Shown here piece by piece: positions 40,280 through 53,164 of a stretch of 64,000 nucleotides of DNA. Numbering within the stretch: the stretch's first letter is position 1; the number at the start of each line of letters is the position of its first letter. Source of the stretch: Rachicladosporium sp. CCFEE 5018 (Eukaryota; Ascomycota; Dothideomycetes; Cladosporiales; Cladosporiaceae); assembly GCA_002077045.2 (NCBI GenBank), contig KZ111141.1:663929-727928 (forward strand). Reading direction: 5' to 3'. The notes under the pieces are model-generated. The model was not told where the DNA came from. It saw nothing but the letters and a program-made list of their open reading frames with translations, and ran no database searches. Position numbers and translations under genes: made by a program.

Positions 40280-43200
40280 ATGGCCTCCTCTCAGCACGAT
40301 CAATTCGCAAATCGACATCCTCCCCGACCGCAACTGCAAAGTCAACATTCCACATCCGTTCCCTCCACTCCCTATCAACTACCCATCGATCTCCGCAGGA
40401 CTACGAGATCCCCTTCGCCACATCGAAGCTTGGCGAACCAAAGTCCGCAATCGGTAGCGTCCGAAGCAAGGCGGCATGTTGCTCCGCAAAGGCTGCCTGT
40501 GGTGTGCAAGTATGAGGTTGGCTCGGAGAAGCCGCGGCGGCGGATGCCGTATATCGATGCGGCGAGGGAAAGGTTAGACCCTCCACGGGAACCGCCGAAA
40601 AAGACTCTGGATCCGGAGCAAGAGAAGAATCTGGAGGGCGACATGCGCACCCTGTATGACCGATTACAAGACAGAAAGGAAGGTCAGCGGGCGGAGTTGG
40701 TGCAGAAGTTGGGTCGCATCATGCGAGAAGAGTGGCCTGACGGGAATATACAAGTGGCTGTGTTTGGGAGTTCGGGCAACCTACTGAGCAGCAGTGACTC
40801 GGACGTTGATATCTGTGTGACTACATCGCTTAAGGACTTGGAGAGCATGCACTCGCTAGCAACGCTGCTGGACAGACGTGAGTCTGACCTTCCGACGGTT
40901 CGGTGGAAATTTTGTGCATGGTGCATTGGCTGACAGTTTGCAGATGGTATGAAGAGCGTGCTTTGCAGAGCTGCGGCGAAGGTACCGATTATTAAATGTT
41001 GGGACCCGAGTTGCAGCTGGCTTGCGACATCAACGTCAACAACACATTGGCGTTGGAAAACACTCGCATGATCAAGACGTACGTCCAGATGGATGAGCGA
41101 GTGCGAATCCTCGCCAAGGTCGTCAAGCATTGGACAAAACAGAGGATCCTCAACGATGCCGGTACGTGGACGTCGCTACTGACGACCTGAAGGACATGCG
41201 CTAAACATCTCGCGCAGCATATGGTGGTACGATTAGCTCTTACACCTGGATTTGCATGATCATCAATTTCTTGCAGCGCCGAAGTCCGCCGATACTACCT
41301 TCATTACAGAAGATTCCTAACATCGTGCGATCTACTGTTAACGGCCAGCCATCGAGGTTTGCAGATGATCTTGAGGCGTTGAAAGGTTATGGCGACTACA
41401 ACGATGACTCATATGCAACGCTACTCTTCGACTTCTTCAAGCATTACGGCTACGAATTTGACTTTGCGCCGAATGTCATTTCCGTCCGAGAAGGAAGGGA
41501 TTACACCAGGAAAGAGAAAGGATGGACTGACAAACACATGCCCGAGGCGCACTGTAGATTAGCCGTCGAGGAGCCATTCAATACCGGAAGGAACCTGGGC
41601 AATTCTGCGGATGAGTACTCCTGGCATGGCATCCATCTGGAGATCCGGCGAGCGTTTGACTTGTTGAAAGAGAACAAGTCACTGGATGAGGTCTGTCAGC
41701 AGTACGAGTTTCCGCCGGAGACATCCATGAAGAGCGACTTCGTCATACCGTCCTCGAACAAGCCCAAGCCGGTTCTTACTAGGAGTGCATCGCAATCGGG
41801 CAGATCTAACGATTCTGGCGGTTCTGGACGCAGGAAGAACGGGCCACGCAACAACTCGGCGCAGCGAGCAAGCAATAGGCGTGCTTCTAGCGGAGCCTCG
41901 TTCAATGCACCACGTGGCTTTGTTCACAGTCCCGTGTTGAATGGCTTGCCNNNNNNNNNNNNNNNNNNNNNNNNNNNNNNNNNNNNNNNNNNNNNNNNNN
42001 NNNNNNNNNNNNNNNNNNNNNNNNNNNNNNNNNNNNNNNNNNNNNNNNNNGATGAGTACTCCTGGCATGGCATCCATCTGGAGATCCGGCGAGCGTTTGA
42101 CTTGTTGAAAGAGAACAAGTCACTGGATGAGGTCTGTCAGCAGTACGAGTTTCCGCCGGAGACATCCATGAAGAGCGACTTCGTCATACCGTCCTCGAAC
42201 AAGCCCAAGCCGGTTCTTACTAGGAGTGCATCGCAATCGGGCAGATCTAACGATTCTGGCGGTTCTGGACGCAGGAAGAACGGGCCACGCAACAACTCGG
42301 CGCAGCGAGCAAGCAATAGGCGTGCTTCTAGCGGAGCCTCGTTCAATGCACCACGTGGCTTTGTTCACAGTCCCGTGTTGAATGGCTTGCCAGACCACTT
42401 CCATAAGCAGAACGCAAACTTGCACGAGCAGCTGTTCCAGCAATGGCAATATCTGCAAGCCCAGCAAGATGCTCTGCGCAACCAGCTGCTTGCTCAGCAG
42501 GCCTCGCAGCAAGCTGAAGCACATGCTCAAGCTCGAGCGGGAGACCTGGCAGGCATTAATCCGCCGCACCAACGACCACAATTTCTGCCAGGAGGTCTGC
42601 CGAACGGTCAACAAGTCGCGCCTGCTCCTCAGACTGCGCCGCTGCAGTCTGGCTTCATCAATTACCCCTACACGCCGCGATTTCATCCCCCTTCACCCAT
42701 GCAACAGCAGCAAGCACAGCGGTCGAGAGAGGGCACTATCACTAACCCGTCCAGTCCATCGATGGCGGCGGCAATGCCGGCTTTGAGACGACAGATCCAC
42801 CGGGCTACCTTACCGGATGGGAGTAATGGCTCCATCCGGTCGCAGAGCCAGCCAGGTCGCTCCTTCCCGAATCAAGGCTTCCTGCAAATTGCTCCGTTCG
42901 ATCTGTCAACGATGCCGAATGGCCTGCAGAACTTGCGGATGGCGCAGCCGCTTGGAGCGATGCCGAATGGCCACATGCAATTCGCAAATATGCCAACAAT
43001 GCGACATGCTACACAGATGCCGACTACAGAGACTGCTGTGCCGAAGGAATACGTAGGGTTCTACATCGGGCAGTCGCCGCAGCTAGGTCCGCAGTACGCA
43101 AACGTCGGCCATATGCAAGTGCCTAATATGCCTGCACTACAAAACCCACCGCAGAAACAACGGAGGGTGACTCCCGATCTTATGCCGCCACCACCACCGA

Positions 43201-44126
43201 AGGATCGACATAGCTCGAGATCGTTCAGCCCGCTGAGCCATCTGCGAAGCTACTCCACTACCGGTGATCTGAGAGCCGCGAATGGGCAAGGCGCTGCCGC
43301 AGCGCGAAGTCAGCTGAGCTTCGGATCAGCTGCTCCAGTACTTGTATCGACACCTGTTCGGTCGCCTGTGGGCGATGGTGGACCGATTATTGCCAACGGA
43401 TCGAACCCTCCCGTCCTTCCGCGACCCGCTCAGCGACCAAATGGGCTAGTCAACGGTGATGCGCCTGTGCCCGGCTCAAGGACTGAGCAGCCGCGTGCGG
43501 AGACACTGCCTCTGCGCGTGATGGATGAAGCAGCAACCGAGTCCACGGGCTCAGAGAAGCCTCTAGCCTCACCACACGTCGCGCCAAGCCCGCGAATCAG
43601 GACTTCGCCTCAGCTGCAGCTGGTACCAAACGGTACCGCACATCACAGCAACGGCATCAATGAGCAGTATCCTGAGTTGCTGCCCGTGAGCGCCCAGCCG
43701 CTGTTGTCACCCGTCGCTGAACTTCGGACACCATCGCCGACTCATCAGCGGCTATTCGAGCCGCACAGCTCCCCTTCGCGAGTAAGGACTAATGGCATCT
43801 CGCCCATTGTGCCGCTCACCAATGGCAAAGGATATGCTCAGCGCACCGAGAACTGCGCTCCGACCGCCAAATCGCCAATCACGAACGGCGTCAAAGCAAA
43901 GTCGCCTACGACGGCCACTATCGACAAGCCAAAGCCACTTCCGAACTCCATGGCACCACCTCCGCCGCCGACGCCACTCGATGAGCCACACGAGCCAGCT
44001 CAGGACAAAAATCCGTGGCAGCCTGTCACTAGTCGAAAGGGGCATAAGAAGAGCAAGTCTGCTGCCAATGCAGATTCGCCTAGGGAAGGCATGCCGAGTG
44101 ATATCAGTGAGCGTAAGGGAGGGTAG
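40280..44126 (+). CDS. Cid1/CutA-type terminal RNA nucleotidyltransferase, with one frameshift and an assembly gap
   Basis: Exons: 40280-40877, 40944-41161 and 41218-44126; introns of 66 and 56 nt. The catalytic NTase motif FGSSGNLLSSSDSDVDICV is complete, with the GS pair and the DxD. Central parts read HGMKSVLCRAAAKVPIIK, LACDINVNNTLALENTRMI and YGGTISSYTWICMIINFL. The PAP-associated domain includes YATLLFDFFKHYGYEF and DEYSWHGIHLEIRRAF. A long Gln/Pro/Ser-rich tail ends in NPWQPVTSRKGHKKSKS. The family adds U or C/U residues to mRNA 3' ends; the long tail recalls Aspergillus CutA. In exon 2, near 41008, one base is missing within WDPELQL, shifting the frame inside conserved codons; correct exon phases are recovered if one base is added. 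A 100-N gap with a 341-bp duplicated overlap interrupts exon 3. Confidence 0.78.
41610..42391. repeat. 341-bp identical contig-end overlap flanking an N gap (artefact)
   Basis: 41610-41950 and 42051-42391 are identical on inspection and in the same frame of one exon, so an uncorrected translation repeats the segment from DEYSWHG to FVHSPVLNGL. It is best read as an unmerged assembly overlap. Confidence 0.88.
41951..42050. other. Assembly gap (100 N), spurious
   Basis: 100 N between two copies of the same 341 bases, inside the nucleotidyltransferase gene. Confidence 0.93.
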
Positions 44127-44825
44127 ACTGTGCTTTCGGTCTGTGACCGATCTCCTCGATTTGTCCAAATCTCTTCGGTGTCCTGCCGCTTAAGTCTCGG
44201 CGGCTTCGCGCGCCCTGAAGTTGGCGTCGCCGAACAAGAAGCCTGGCCATGGTATCTGCACAAGGCTCTCCCACGGCACTGTGGAACAGCTAACGGCTAT
44301 GCTGGTCCACGTGAGCTTTCGTGGGCGCGGACCAAGCACCGCTGACGGACCGACTGCGTGTGGTCACCATATGGCGTGCGTGGTGACGCAAGGATACCGC
44401 GTGTTGAAGGAGGATCTGCACCCACTTTATGTCAGCCGGATGTCACGGTGGACGCGAGTAGAGTCGCGAGAATTGTATTCGGAGATACTCTGAGGGCAGG
44501 ACGGAGTGGGCACGTACAGGGCGCTTGTGACGGCAGAGAGCATAGGCAGGCACGGGTCATTCATTGTTGTAGCGTTCATAGAGAGTGTAAGGGGAAGGAC
44601 ATGTCGCCGGGTCCGACAGACTGTCGCCGGTATGAGAGCCCATAATCTTGACTAAGGTTTCATTGTCCCGTCTTTTCGAGCCAGGCTGCACGTATCAGCC
44701 CAGTTAGGCAAGTGCTGACTTCGCCTGCAGACAGCTCCACCCTGACATCTCACCTTCACGAGCTTTACAATTTGGATCTCGAAAGCAGTCATTCTCTGTC
44801 TGTCACATAGCTTCTAGCCTCATCA
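44127..44825. other. Intergenic, about 700 bp
   Basis: Between the nucleotidyltransferase and the RidA-family gene. No gene or repeat is recognised. Confidence 0.5.
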
Positions 44826-45343
44826 ATGTCTTCCCTCAAGCAAAAGATCACTACCAAAGACGCTCCTGACGCCCTCCCCCACATCTTCAGCCAAGCCATT
44901 GTAGCGAATGGCTTCGTCTATTGCTCTGGCAGCATAGCGATGCATCCCGAAACCCTCAAGATCGTTGATGGCGATGTCGCAGCACATACCGTAATGCTTC
45001 GCCTTGGGTTATCTTGCTCTTGAGCTTACGGATCATGATAGCACCAATGCATCTCCAACCTCTCCGCAGTCCTCAAAGCCGCCGGCTCCAGCCTCGAGCA
45101 CGTCGTCAAGGTCAACGTCTTTTTGGCGAGCATGGACGATTTCCAGGCCATGAACTCCAGCTACGAATCCTACTTCGGTGAGGTCAAGCCGAGCCGGACT
45201 TGTGTTGCTGTGAAGACGCTGCCGTTTCAAACGGATGTGGAAATTGAATGTGTGGCTGTGCTGCCGTGAGTACTGACCGGACGGAGACGAGGGATTTGCG
45301 ATGTGCTAATGATGTGTGTAGGCCGGCGACAGGGAAGTTGTAG
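44826..45343 (+). CDS. RidA/YjgF/UK114 family protein (Mmf1-like)
   Basis: Three exons: 44826-44990, 45042-45265 and 45322-45343; introns of 51 and 56 nt; 136 aa. RidA proteins form trimers and hydrolyse reactive enamine/imine intermediates such as 2-aminoacrylate. Visible signature parts are FVYCSGSIAMHPET, HTHQCISNLSAVLKAAGSSL across the first splice, VVKVNVFLASMDDF, and KPSRTCVAVKTLP with the substrate-binding Arg, followed by EIECVAVLP. Length matches the family. The final exon encodes only PATGKL. The N-terminus (SSLKQKITTKDAPDALP) is not an obvious mitochondrial presequence, so a cytosolic site is likelier. Confidence 0.88.
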
Positions 45344-45571
45344 GTGCTCTTGCGTCGAGACGAAGCACTGGCTAGTAGGGTACATTCGTAACGCTCGGGA
45401 CAACGCGGTGTCTCGAGAGCAAACAGCAAACGGCGATTAGATGGTATGTACAAGGCGCCCTGCGTATATGTACATTTGGTCGCATCAGTCCCAGCGTATA
45501 CCATGCAAATGCAACACCAGACACCCCGCTAAGTCCAAATTCCATAATTGCATCAAATTATTCCGTGTGCA

Positions 45572-48500
45572 TCATATCTGTCTCTGCGCCGAGCTCTTCC
45601 TCTGCAATTCAATGCTCGCACTCCGCAGACTCGGACTACCGGTCTGCCGTCTCAGTCTACCCTCGTTCTTTGCATCGACAAGCTCGTTGTCGAAACCGAA
45701 ATTGAGCTCCTCTGCTGCTACAGCACCCTCCGGCGTCGCCCACATCTCTGAGCTCCTCGGCTCGGTCACCTTGCGACGTTCAAGCAGCCCATCCGTCGGG
45801 CTCTTCGTTCGCAAAAGCGAACGCTGAGCGGATGAGGGGTGGGTCGGGGGAGTGACGTATCGCTCGTTCGTTGGTGGGCTCTTCGGCGTTCGGGGCTGAG
45901 CCGTAGCAGTAGCGCTGTTACGCCCACCAGGAAAGAATGGTCGTTGTTGTGTAACATTCGGCGGTGTTTGCGGCACAGCAGAAGCGATGCGCTTCGGGAG
46001 ACGTGACGCTGATGGCTTCTTTTGTAGGTCCGGCCGCGGCGCCGCAATCGGCACTGTTGTTGTGGGCACTGGCACAGACTGTGACGCTGCGGCAGGCGTC
46101 GGTGTTGACGGCCTTGCTACGTCTGCCACTCTATTCAATAGCTTCTGCTTAGATCTGGGTGGTAGGTCTCGCTTGACTAGCGGGCTACTCTGCGCGCTGC
46201 TCGCTTTCTCAGCTTCGAGCTGCAAGGAGAGTGCGTCTAGCTCCTCGAAGTCCTGCTCGAAGCGGTCTGGCTGGACGCTCAGATCGCCTTCGAGCCGTGC
46301 TTTATCCGTCAACAGCGCGCCGATCTTGATGTCATAGTCCTGCGTCAGCATCTGGAAATCCTCGGCATGCTGCAAACGTATCTGTGACTTCCGCTTGACA
46401 ATCTGTCGATTGTGCTCGGCCACAAGTCGCTCTTCCGCAGTCTTCAGTGCCGCAGCTCGCTTGATCGGTGGGGTGTCAGTGGGTTTGTCGAAGCTTGCGA
46501 CTAGCTGATCTCGCTCTTTAACGAACTCCGCTGCTTGACTGGCAGTCACTTCCTTGTCCTTGCGATTCCGATCAGTCATCAATGCCTCGAACTTGTCATT
46601 GTACTCCTTGGCGAGCATGTTCTTTGCTCGCTGCAAGTCGCCGACATGCTCGTGAATCTTCTGCGCGAAGAGAGCTTCGTTGGCGGTGATGACACTACCA
46701 AGCTCGGACAGCTCTACTTCAGCTTGATGCAGATAATCTTCGAAGGACTGCGCGGTTCCGAGAGTGCCAGAGGTGCCAGGACGTGAGTCTGTGTTTGTCT
46801 TTATCGGTGCCGCAGAGGCAATATTGTTCTCAAGGTCGACCTTGCGCTTACTTGCACTTGACGGTGCCGTTGACGCTTTGGATGCGTTGCTTGTAGTGGG
46901 CCGTACACTCTCGAAGCGACGTGATGGTGTGCTGTCCACGTCTGGCGATCCAGCCTGGGACGCGCTGCCTGAACTCGCGCCATCTCGTTTTGGGGACTTG
47001 TCGCGCTTGGTAATGCTATGTTGACTTCGGAAGCGCTCGCTGAGTGATGTGAGCTGAGACTTCAGCTGATCGTGCTTGCTCTTCAGCTTCACTTTCTCCG
47101 CACTTCGTTGGCCGAGAAGTGCTTCCGCCTGCTCGCTAGCACGCCGTAGCTCGTCGAGTTGGGCTTGCAAGCTAGATAGCTCTGAACGGACTTTGTCCAA
47201 GGTGCTGGAGAGTTCCGCATTGGCATCTTGCGCTCTTGTAAGCTTCTTTTCCACTGCTGTCTTGCTGGCTGATACTTGTTGGAGCTCGGTTGAATCCCGC
47301 GCCAGCTTCTCTTCCAGTTCGCGTCTCATTTCCGCGTGGTTTTGATCATTCTCTTGCATGACTGTTGTCAAGCGTTCGACTTCGTCTTTCAATGAGGAAA
47401 TCTGCTGTGTAAGCTCGCTCTTGACCTCCGACACTGCCTCCTCGTGTTCGGCCTGCACCGCCAGTAGCTCCTTGTCTGCGGTCTCGCGTGACTGTGCGAG
47501 CTTGTTCGTGAGCGACTCTGCATGGACTGTTTCCATTTCCGTCACTTTGTCGTCCAGATGGCCGGCAGTCTCGGCTCGGAGTACTTTCATAGCTTGCTCG
47601 TGCTCCTGCCGCAGCATTGAGATTGTTTCGTTTTTCTCGGTCTTGGCACCGTCCAATGCCTTTCGCATCGCCTCACCATGTTGCTGATGCAACTCGAGAG
47701 CTTTGCCATCAGCCTCGGCACGAGCCTGATCTAGCGCGTTACGAAGCTCAGCCTCATGTGCGTTCGTTGTCTCATCCACCTTCGTTGTGATTAGTCTAGC
47801 ATGCTCCTCTTTTGCAGCGATCGAAGCTGCCTCATGCGCCTCGGCAGCGTTCGTCAGCTTCGCTTCGTACTCCGTTTGGGCTTTTGCGAGCTCGTCGGAG
47901 TGCGAAGATCGCAGTGAAGATGTTATGGTCGCATGCGCCTGCTCGAGCTCTTCGATGCGTGCCTGGAGAGTGCTGCTAGCCGCTTGAGACTCGCGAGTAT
48001 GCTCCTCTCTCAGCGATCGAACTTGGTCTTCGTGCGTCTCGTTCAGCTTTGTGATGCTCTCCTCGGCATCTTGCCGAGCTTGCAGCGTACTGCTAAGCTC
48101 AGCCTTGACGCGCTCGTGCGCTTGCTTCGTTGTTACCATCTCTTTCTGGGCATGCTCGTTGGCCGTTGTGAGCCCAGCCGTCTCAGCTATCTGGCGATTC
48201 TCGAGCTCCTGTAAAACATTTTCATGATCTCTACGAACATCTTCGAGTTTCTGTGCGGTAGAGGCCTCTGCAGCCCGGGTCTGTACTGCATGGCTTTCCT
48301 GTAGCTCACGAATGACGCTGTCGTTCATGTGCCGCGTGTCAGTGCGATTTGTCTCGACCGCCTCCGACACAGCCTTCTCCTGCTCGGTGCGATGGGCTGT
48401 GACCAGCTGCTCGATCTTATCTGCATGATCCTTGCGGACTGTTTCGAGCTTCTTGTCAGCCTCTGCTCTGGCTGCACTCAGGGCACCTTCATGCTGTGTC

Positions 48501-51500
48501 TCCAAGTCGACAGTGGTGGTCTCTACTTTATCGTTATGCGCTTGCGTCAACTCCCGAACCGCAGCCTCATGCTCTTTACTAAGCTGCTCAACAGCGCTCG
48601 AGTGATCAGCTGTTGCCTTCTTCGCATCGTCATCGTGACTAGCCCGAAGATCAGCGATAGCATCAGCATGAGCCTGCTCCAGCTTCTGCCGATCGGCGTC
48701 CTTATCTGCAAGAGCACCCCGATACGTCTCATTATCATCGTTCTTGGCACGTATGTGCGAAGACTTGAGTCGGTCGATCTCAGCGGCATGATCCGAAGTG
48801 AGCGAGGCGAGTCTTTGCTGTGCGTCAGACTCTGCTGCCTGGAGGACAGAGGTGTGCTTGCCTGAGAGGTCTGACAACGCTCGATCATGCTCGGTGTCTT
48901 TCTGATGACTCGCAGTGGCATGCACATCAGACAGCTCATCAATCTTCGAGTGATGCTCGTCCTGCAATCTGGACATAGTGTTGTCATGTTCTCGCCTCAG
49001 GGACGAAAGCTGGGAGACATGCTCTTCATCCTTAGTAGCCAGCAGAATTTCGTGCTGGTTCGCTGCGGCGGTAAGCTCTTCGCGTGTTCGTACTCCCTTG
49101 CTCTCAGTATCTTGCGCATGCTTCACGCGCAGCGCTTCAGCAGTTTCTTCGCCTTCCTTGCGCAGCTCGGCAATCGCTGCTTCGTACTTTGCCCGGAGTT
49201 CCGAGACCGCCTCTTCATGAGTTTTCGACGCCTCGCTGGCGTTGGACTCGAGGTTCTGTCGAAGACAAGCCAGCTCATCTGTATGTGATGACTTGATGCG
49301 GCCCACCTCCTCGGTATGACGTGCATGCAGGCCTCGTATATTCGCTTCGTGATCTTGATTCGTTGATGTGGAAGCTGCTTGTGCCTTATCTTGGGCAGCT
49401 TGTAGCTCAGACTTCACTTCGTCGATAGCTTTACCGTGGGACGTCTGCGCGAACAAAAAGGTCAGCATATGATTATTCCGAACCTAAAGCATGCAGCTTA
49501 TAAAAGTCTCTCGGCGAGTCGCTTATCTACAGGGGAATCTACTCACCTTCAGTTCCTGCAACAGGCGCTCATGCACTTGTGCACTATCCTCCTCGCGGGT
49601 TGCGTGCTCAGCCTGTAGTCGGTCTATCTCTTCGGCATGCCTTTGTCCTAGCGACTCTATCTTGGCCGCATGTAGCTCGGCTACAGAGTCGACCGTGGCG
49701 TGCGCATCAGATCCTACGCGGTCTAGCTCGGCAGTGTGCTTTGACTCTAGTTCATTGACATCTTGATCGTGCGCAGCTTTCGCGTCTTTGAGAGACTGCT
49801 CGTGCTCGGCCTTTAGGCTAGCCACAGCCTTTGTGTGAGCAAGGCTCGTGTCATCTGCTTCTCTGTCCCGTCCCGAGAGTGCATTGGCATGCTTTCCCTC
49901 GAGATCCTGCACCCTTCGATCGTGCGCTTGTTCGATTCCCTTGACTGTTGCCGCGTGCTTTGAGTCCAGCTCCTGGCGTTCAGCTTCGGCACGACGTGTA
50001 GTCATCTCTACATCGTCACGATGCAGAGCCTTAAGAGTTTCCAAGGCGTCTCTGTGTTGTATCTCAAGATCTCGCCTTTCGACATCGGCGACAGCAGTCG
50101 CGTCAGCAAGAGCGGTCTCGTGGCGTTTCTCGGCGTCGTTCAGACCTCTTGCGTGATTGTCGTGGGCTACACGCATCTCCGTGGCGTGCTCATCACGAAG
50201 AGCGTTGATGGCAGCACTGATCTCAGCCTGCTTGGTCCCAAGCTCAGCTTTGTGGGTCCGGCTTAAGCCTTCTAGCGTAAACTCGTGGCTGGCCCGCAGC
50301 TTGCTGAGCGCGTCCTCGTTCCCGTCCTTTGCTTCTCGCAAGTCCTCGCCGTACTTTCTCCGGAGCTTATCGAGCGCGCCGCTATGATCTGCGCCCAGGC
50401 CTTCGATCATAGCCTCGTGCTTGTTATCACGATGTTGTAATAAAGCAGCATGCTCCTGACGTAGTTGCTCGGCATCAGCCTCGGCGTGAGACTTCGCACC
50501 TGCGAGCTCCTCCGCATGCATACCTTTGAGCTCCCTCACGGCAGCCGTATGGACCTTGTTAGTGTTGGTAAGTTGCACCTTGGCCCGATCCAACTCAGCC
50601 TGAAACCCAGACTTGAGGCCTGAATTAGCTTTTTCATGGTTGCTGGCCAGATCAGCAACGTTGCGTTCGTGTTCGCTGCTCAGGTGGTTGACCACTTTTC
50701 TATGTTCGTCTGCAACACGAGACATCGCGTCAGCGTGCTCGGTCTTCTTCTGCTTTGAGGTGGCAACATGCCTTGACTCAAGTCTCTCCGCTGCAGCGCC
50801 GTGCTCAGACTTCACCTGCTCAAGCGCGCGGGCATGCTCATCTTTCAGAGCATCCAATTCTATTCGATGTTTCGTCTGCTCATCGTTGCTGCCCTTGTCG
50901 AATGAGTCCTTTAGTTCTCGTACTTGTGCTTGAAGTCCATCCACTTCTCGACTATGCGAGGCAGTGACATCGATAAGCCGATTATCATGCTGGTGTTGCA
51001 GGTTCTGTAGAGCAGCCGCATGTTCTGATGCAGTGCCTTGTTGCTTTGCGGAAAGGTTCTCGATCGCTTTCGCATGGCCTGTGTTCAATTCGGCTATGTC
51101 CTCCCTGTGGCGCAGGCCGAGATCATCTCTGGCTCTTTGTGCCTCTTCGAACGCCTCAGAGGTCGTCTTTTGCTTCTCAATCATCTCATTCAGCTCGGAC
51201 TGCCGCTTTGACAGCTCACTTCGAGCGGCATGGAGCCTCGAATCCTGCTCCGTGGCTTCAGCCTCGAGTGCTTTGACCTTCTCCTGCAGTTCAAATCGCG
51301 AACTCTGTACCCTCCCATGCACCTCCTTCAGCTCCTCACGTGACTTTGTCGCCTCCTCAAATGCCTCTGATAGAGTCTTCTGCTTCTCCGTTAACTCCTC
51401 CAACGCCTTCTCTCGCGCGGACGCCGTAGTTTCCGCTGCCTGTGCCCTTGCCTCCAGAGACTCAACATCGGCTTCGAGGTCCTTGACACGCACCCGATGC

Positions 51501-53164
51501 ATTTGCTCGGCCTTCTGCGACTGGTCGCGGAGCGCGCGACTGTCCTTCACCTCAGTCGCCAACTTGCCTGCAAGATTCGCGATCTTGGCTTTGAGCTTCT
51601 CTTGTGCTTCGGTCGCGCGACGTTGGGACTCTTCTGAAGCCTGTCGTGAGGACGAGAGGTCTTGAGTCAGCTTGTCAAGTCGCGTCTGAGTGTCGTCACG
51701 TTCAGTGGTAGTCGATACAAGCTGCTGTTTGACTTTCTCGGCGTCGGCGGAGAGAGCTTCGCTACGTTGTTTGTGATTCGTGATCTCGGCCTCGAGCTTG
51801 TCGAGGTCTCTTCGGTGACTTTTACGCAGCGAATCCGTGGCCGATTCCCTTTCGTCACTGTCCTTTCGTGATCTGCCGACCTCATCCTCTGCTTGTTTTA
51901 GCGAGCGAGTTGTGTTCTCATGACGCTTTCGTAACTGTGTCAGCTCAGCGCTGATACGGTCCTTGGCTTGCTTATCATCGTCTATGGCACGCCGTAGCTT
52001 CTGTGCTTCCTCTTGGGCTTCCGAAAGCTGGCTGCGTAGACTACCTATCGATGACTTGGTATCATCGTGCTGCTTTGACAAGGTGTCATGTTCCTTCTTC
52101 AGGACGGTGAGCTCAGCAACAGTCGACTTCGCGACAGACTTAAGTTCGTCGGCCAATTTGCGTGATGTCTCGGCTGCGGCTTCATGCCCTTCAGTCGCTT
52201 TACGCAGGGCTGTAACCTCATCTCGCGCTTTTCTTGTCGCTGACTCTGCGTCGTGACGTTCTCGCTGCACCTTGTTCAGTTGCATCTGAAAGTCTGCAGC
52301 CTGACTCTTGTGCTCGTCAAGTGCTCGCTGTAATTGCGAGGTCTGATCTTTACCCAGTACGTGCGCTGCTGAAAGCGCTTGCGCCTGCTCGTCGATCTTC
52401 TCTTGCGCTTTATTATGTGAGCCCTCGAGCTCACGTAGCTGGTGCCGGAGCTCCCCATTCGTCGCCTCCGTGCTCGCATTGGTCTCTTGCACTGCCTCCA
52501 GCGACGACTGAAGCTTCTCTATCTCCTCCTGCCTGTGATTTGCTTCCGCTTCAGATTTTCGAAGCGCGGCGTGCGTCTCCACGGAGCACTTTTGCAGATC
52601 GCTGCACTTCCGCCGCGTCTCCTCTAGCGCTTTCTCGAAGTCCCCGCCTTGGCTCTCCGAATCTTTCAGCTTGGCCTCAGTGAGCGTCAGTCGCTGTTCC
52701 ACATCATCTTTCCTTGCCATGATCCGATCGATCCTTGCCTCTGCATCCTCAATCCACCGTTCACGCTGAGCTTTCACCAGCTCCAGCTCCTCCGTGAGCT
52801 TCGCAATCTCTTCATCTCGTTCATCGAGAACCTCATCACCCTCGCTCGCCGTGTCATTGTCCGAGTCCGGATCGCGTTCATTGAACGACACCTTGCTGTC
52901 TATCAGAGACCCCCCATCATGCTTGATCCTTCGCTTGAGCACATCAAGCTCATGCAACACCTGTGCCTGTGTGACCGGCTGTTGTGATGCTTTCAAGCGG
53001 AAGACTTGAGCGGTTATACTGCCCTCCGATGTCCGTGGAGCTCCCGAAGCTCGAATGACTAGTCCCTTGATATGTTCGACTTCTTGGGTCAGAGTTCGTG
53101 TGGAGCCTCCGCCATCTGTCATGAAAGACGATGCCCGGCTCACTGGCCGAGGTACTTCGTCCAT
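45572..53164 (-). CDS. Giant coiled-coil protein (2496 aa)
   Basis: Two exons on the minus strand, 53164-49547 and 49444-45572, joined by a 102-nt phase-0 intron. The ATG at 53164 begins MDEVPRPVSRASSF; the frame extends only three codons further upstream, from a TTG. After about 110 residues of mixed sequence, nearly the whole chain to about residue 2200 is heptad-type Glu/Lys/Leu/Gln coiled coil. A recurring pattern places a His in the core-like position, for example LESKHTAELDRV, LGQRHAEEIDRL and LHARHTEEVGRI. The C-terminal 300 residues are Pro/Ser/Arg-rich and basic (LPKRIASAVPQTPP, RRKVTEPRSSEMW), which could bind microtubules or membranes. Fungal databases often name such proteins M-protein-repeat or myosin-tail-like. 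The role is unknown; a scaffold of the spindle pole, septum or Golgi is possible. No motor domain is present. Confidence 0.78.

Noticed and set aside
40982..41016. A 35-nt intron to rescue the nucleotidyltransferase frame
   Set aside because: It would remove the conserved VPIIKCWDPELQ segment and is shorter than any other intron here; a missing base is simpler. Left open for RNA evidence.
46000..53000. Many long plus-strand open frames opposite the coiled-coil gene
   Set aside because: They are Ser/Leu/Cys-rich mirror frames produced by the repetitive Glu/Lys/Ala codon usage of the sense strand; none is family-like.
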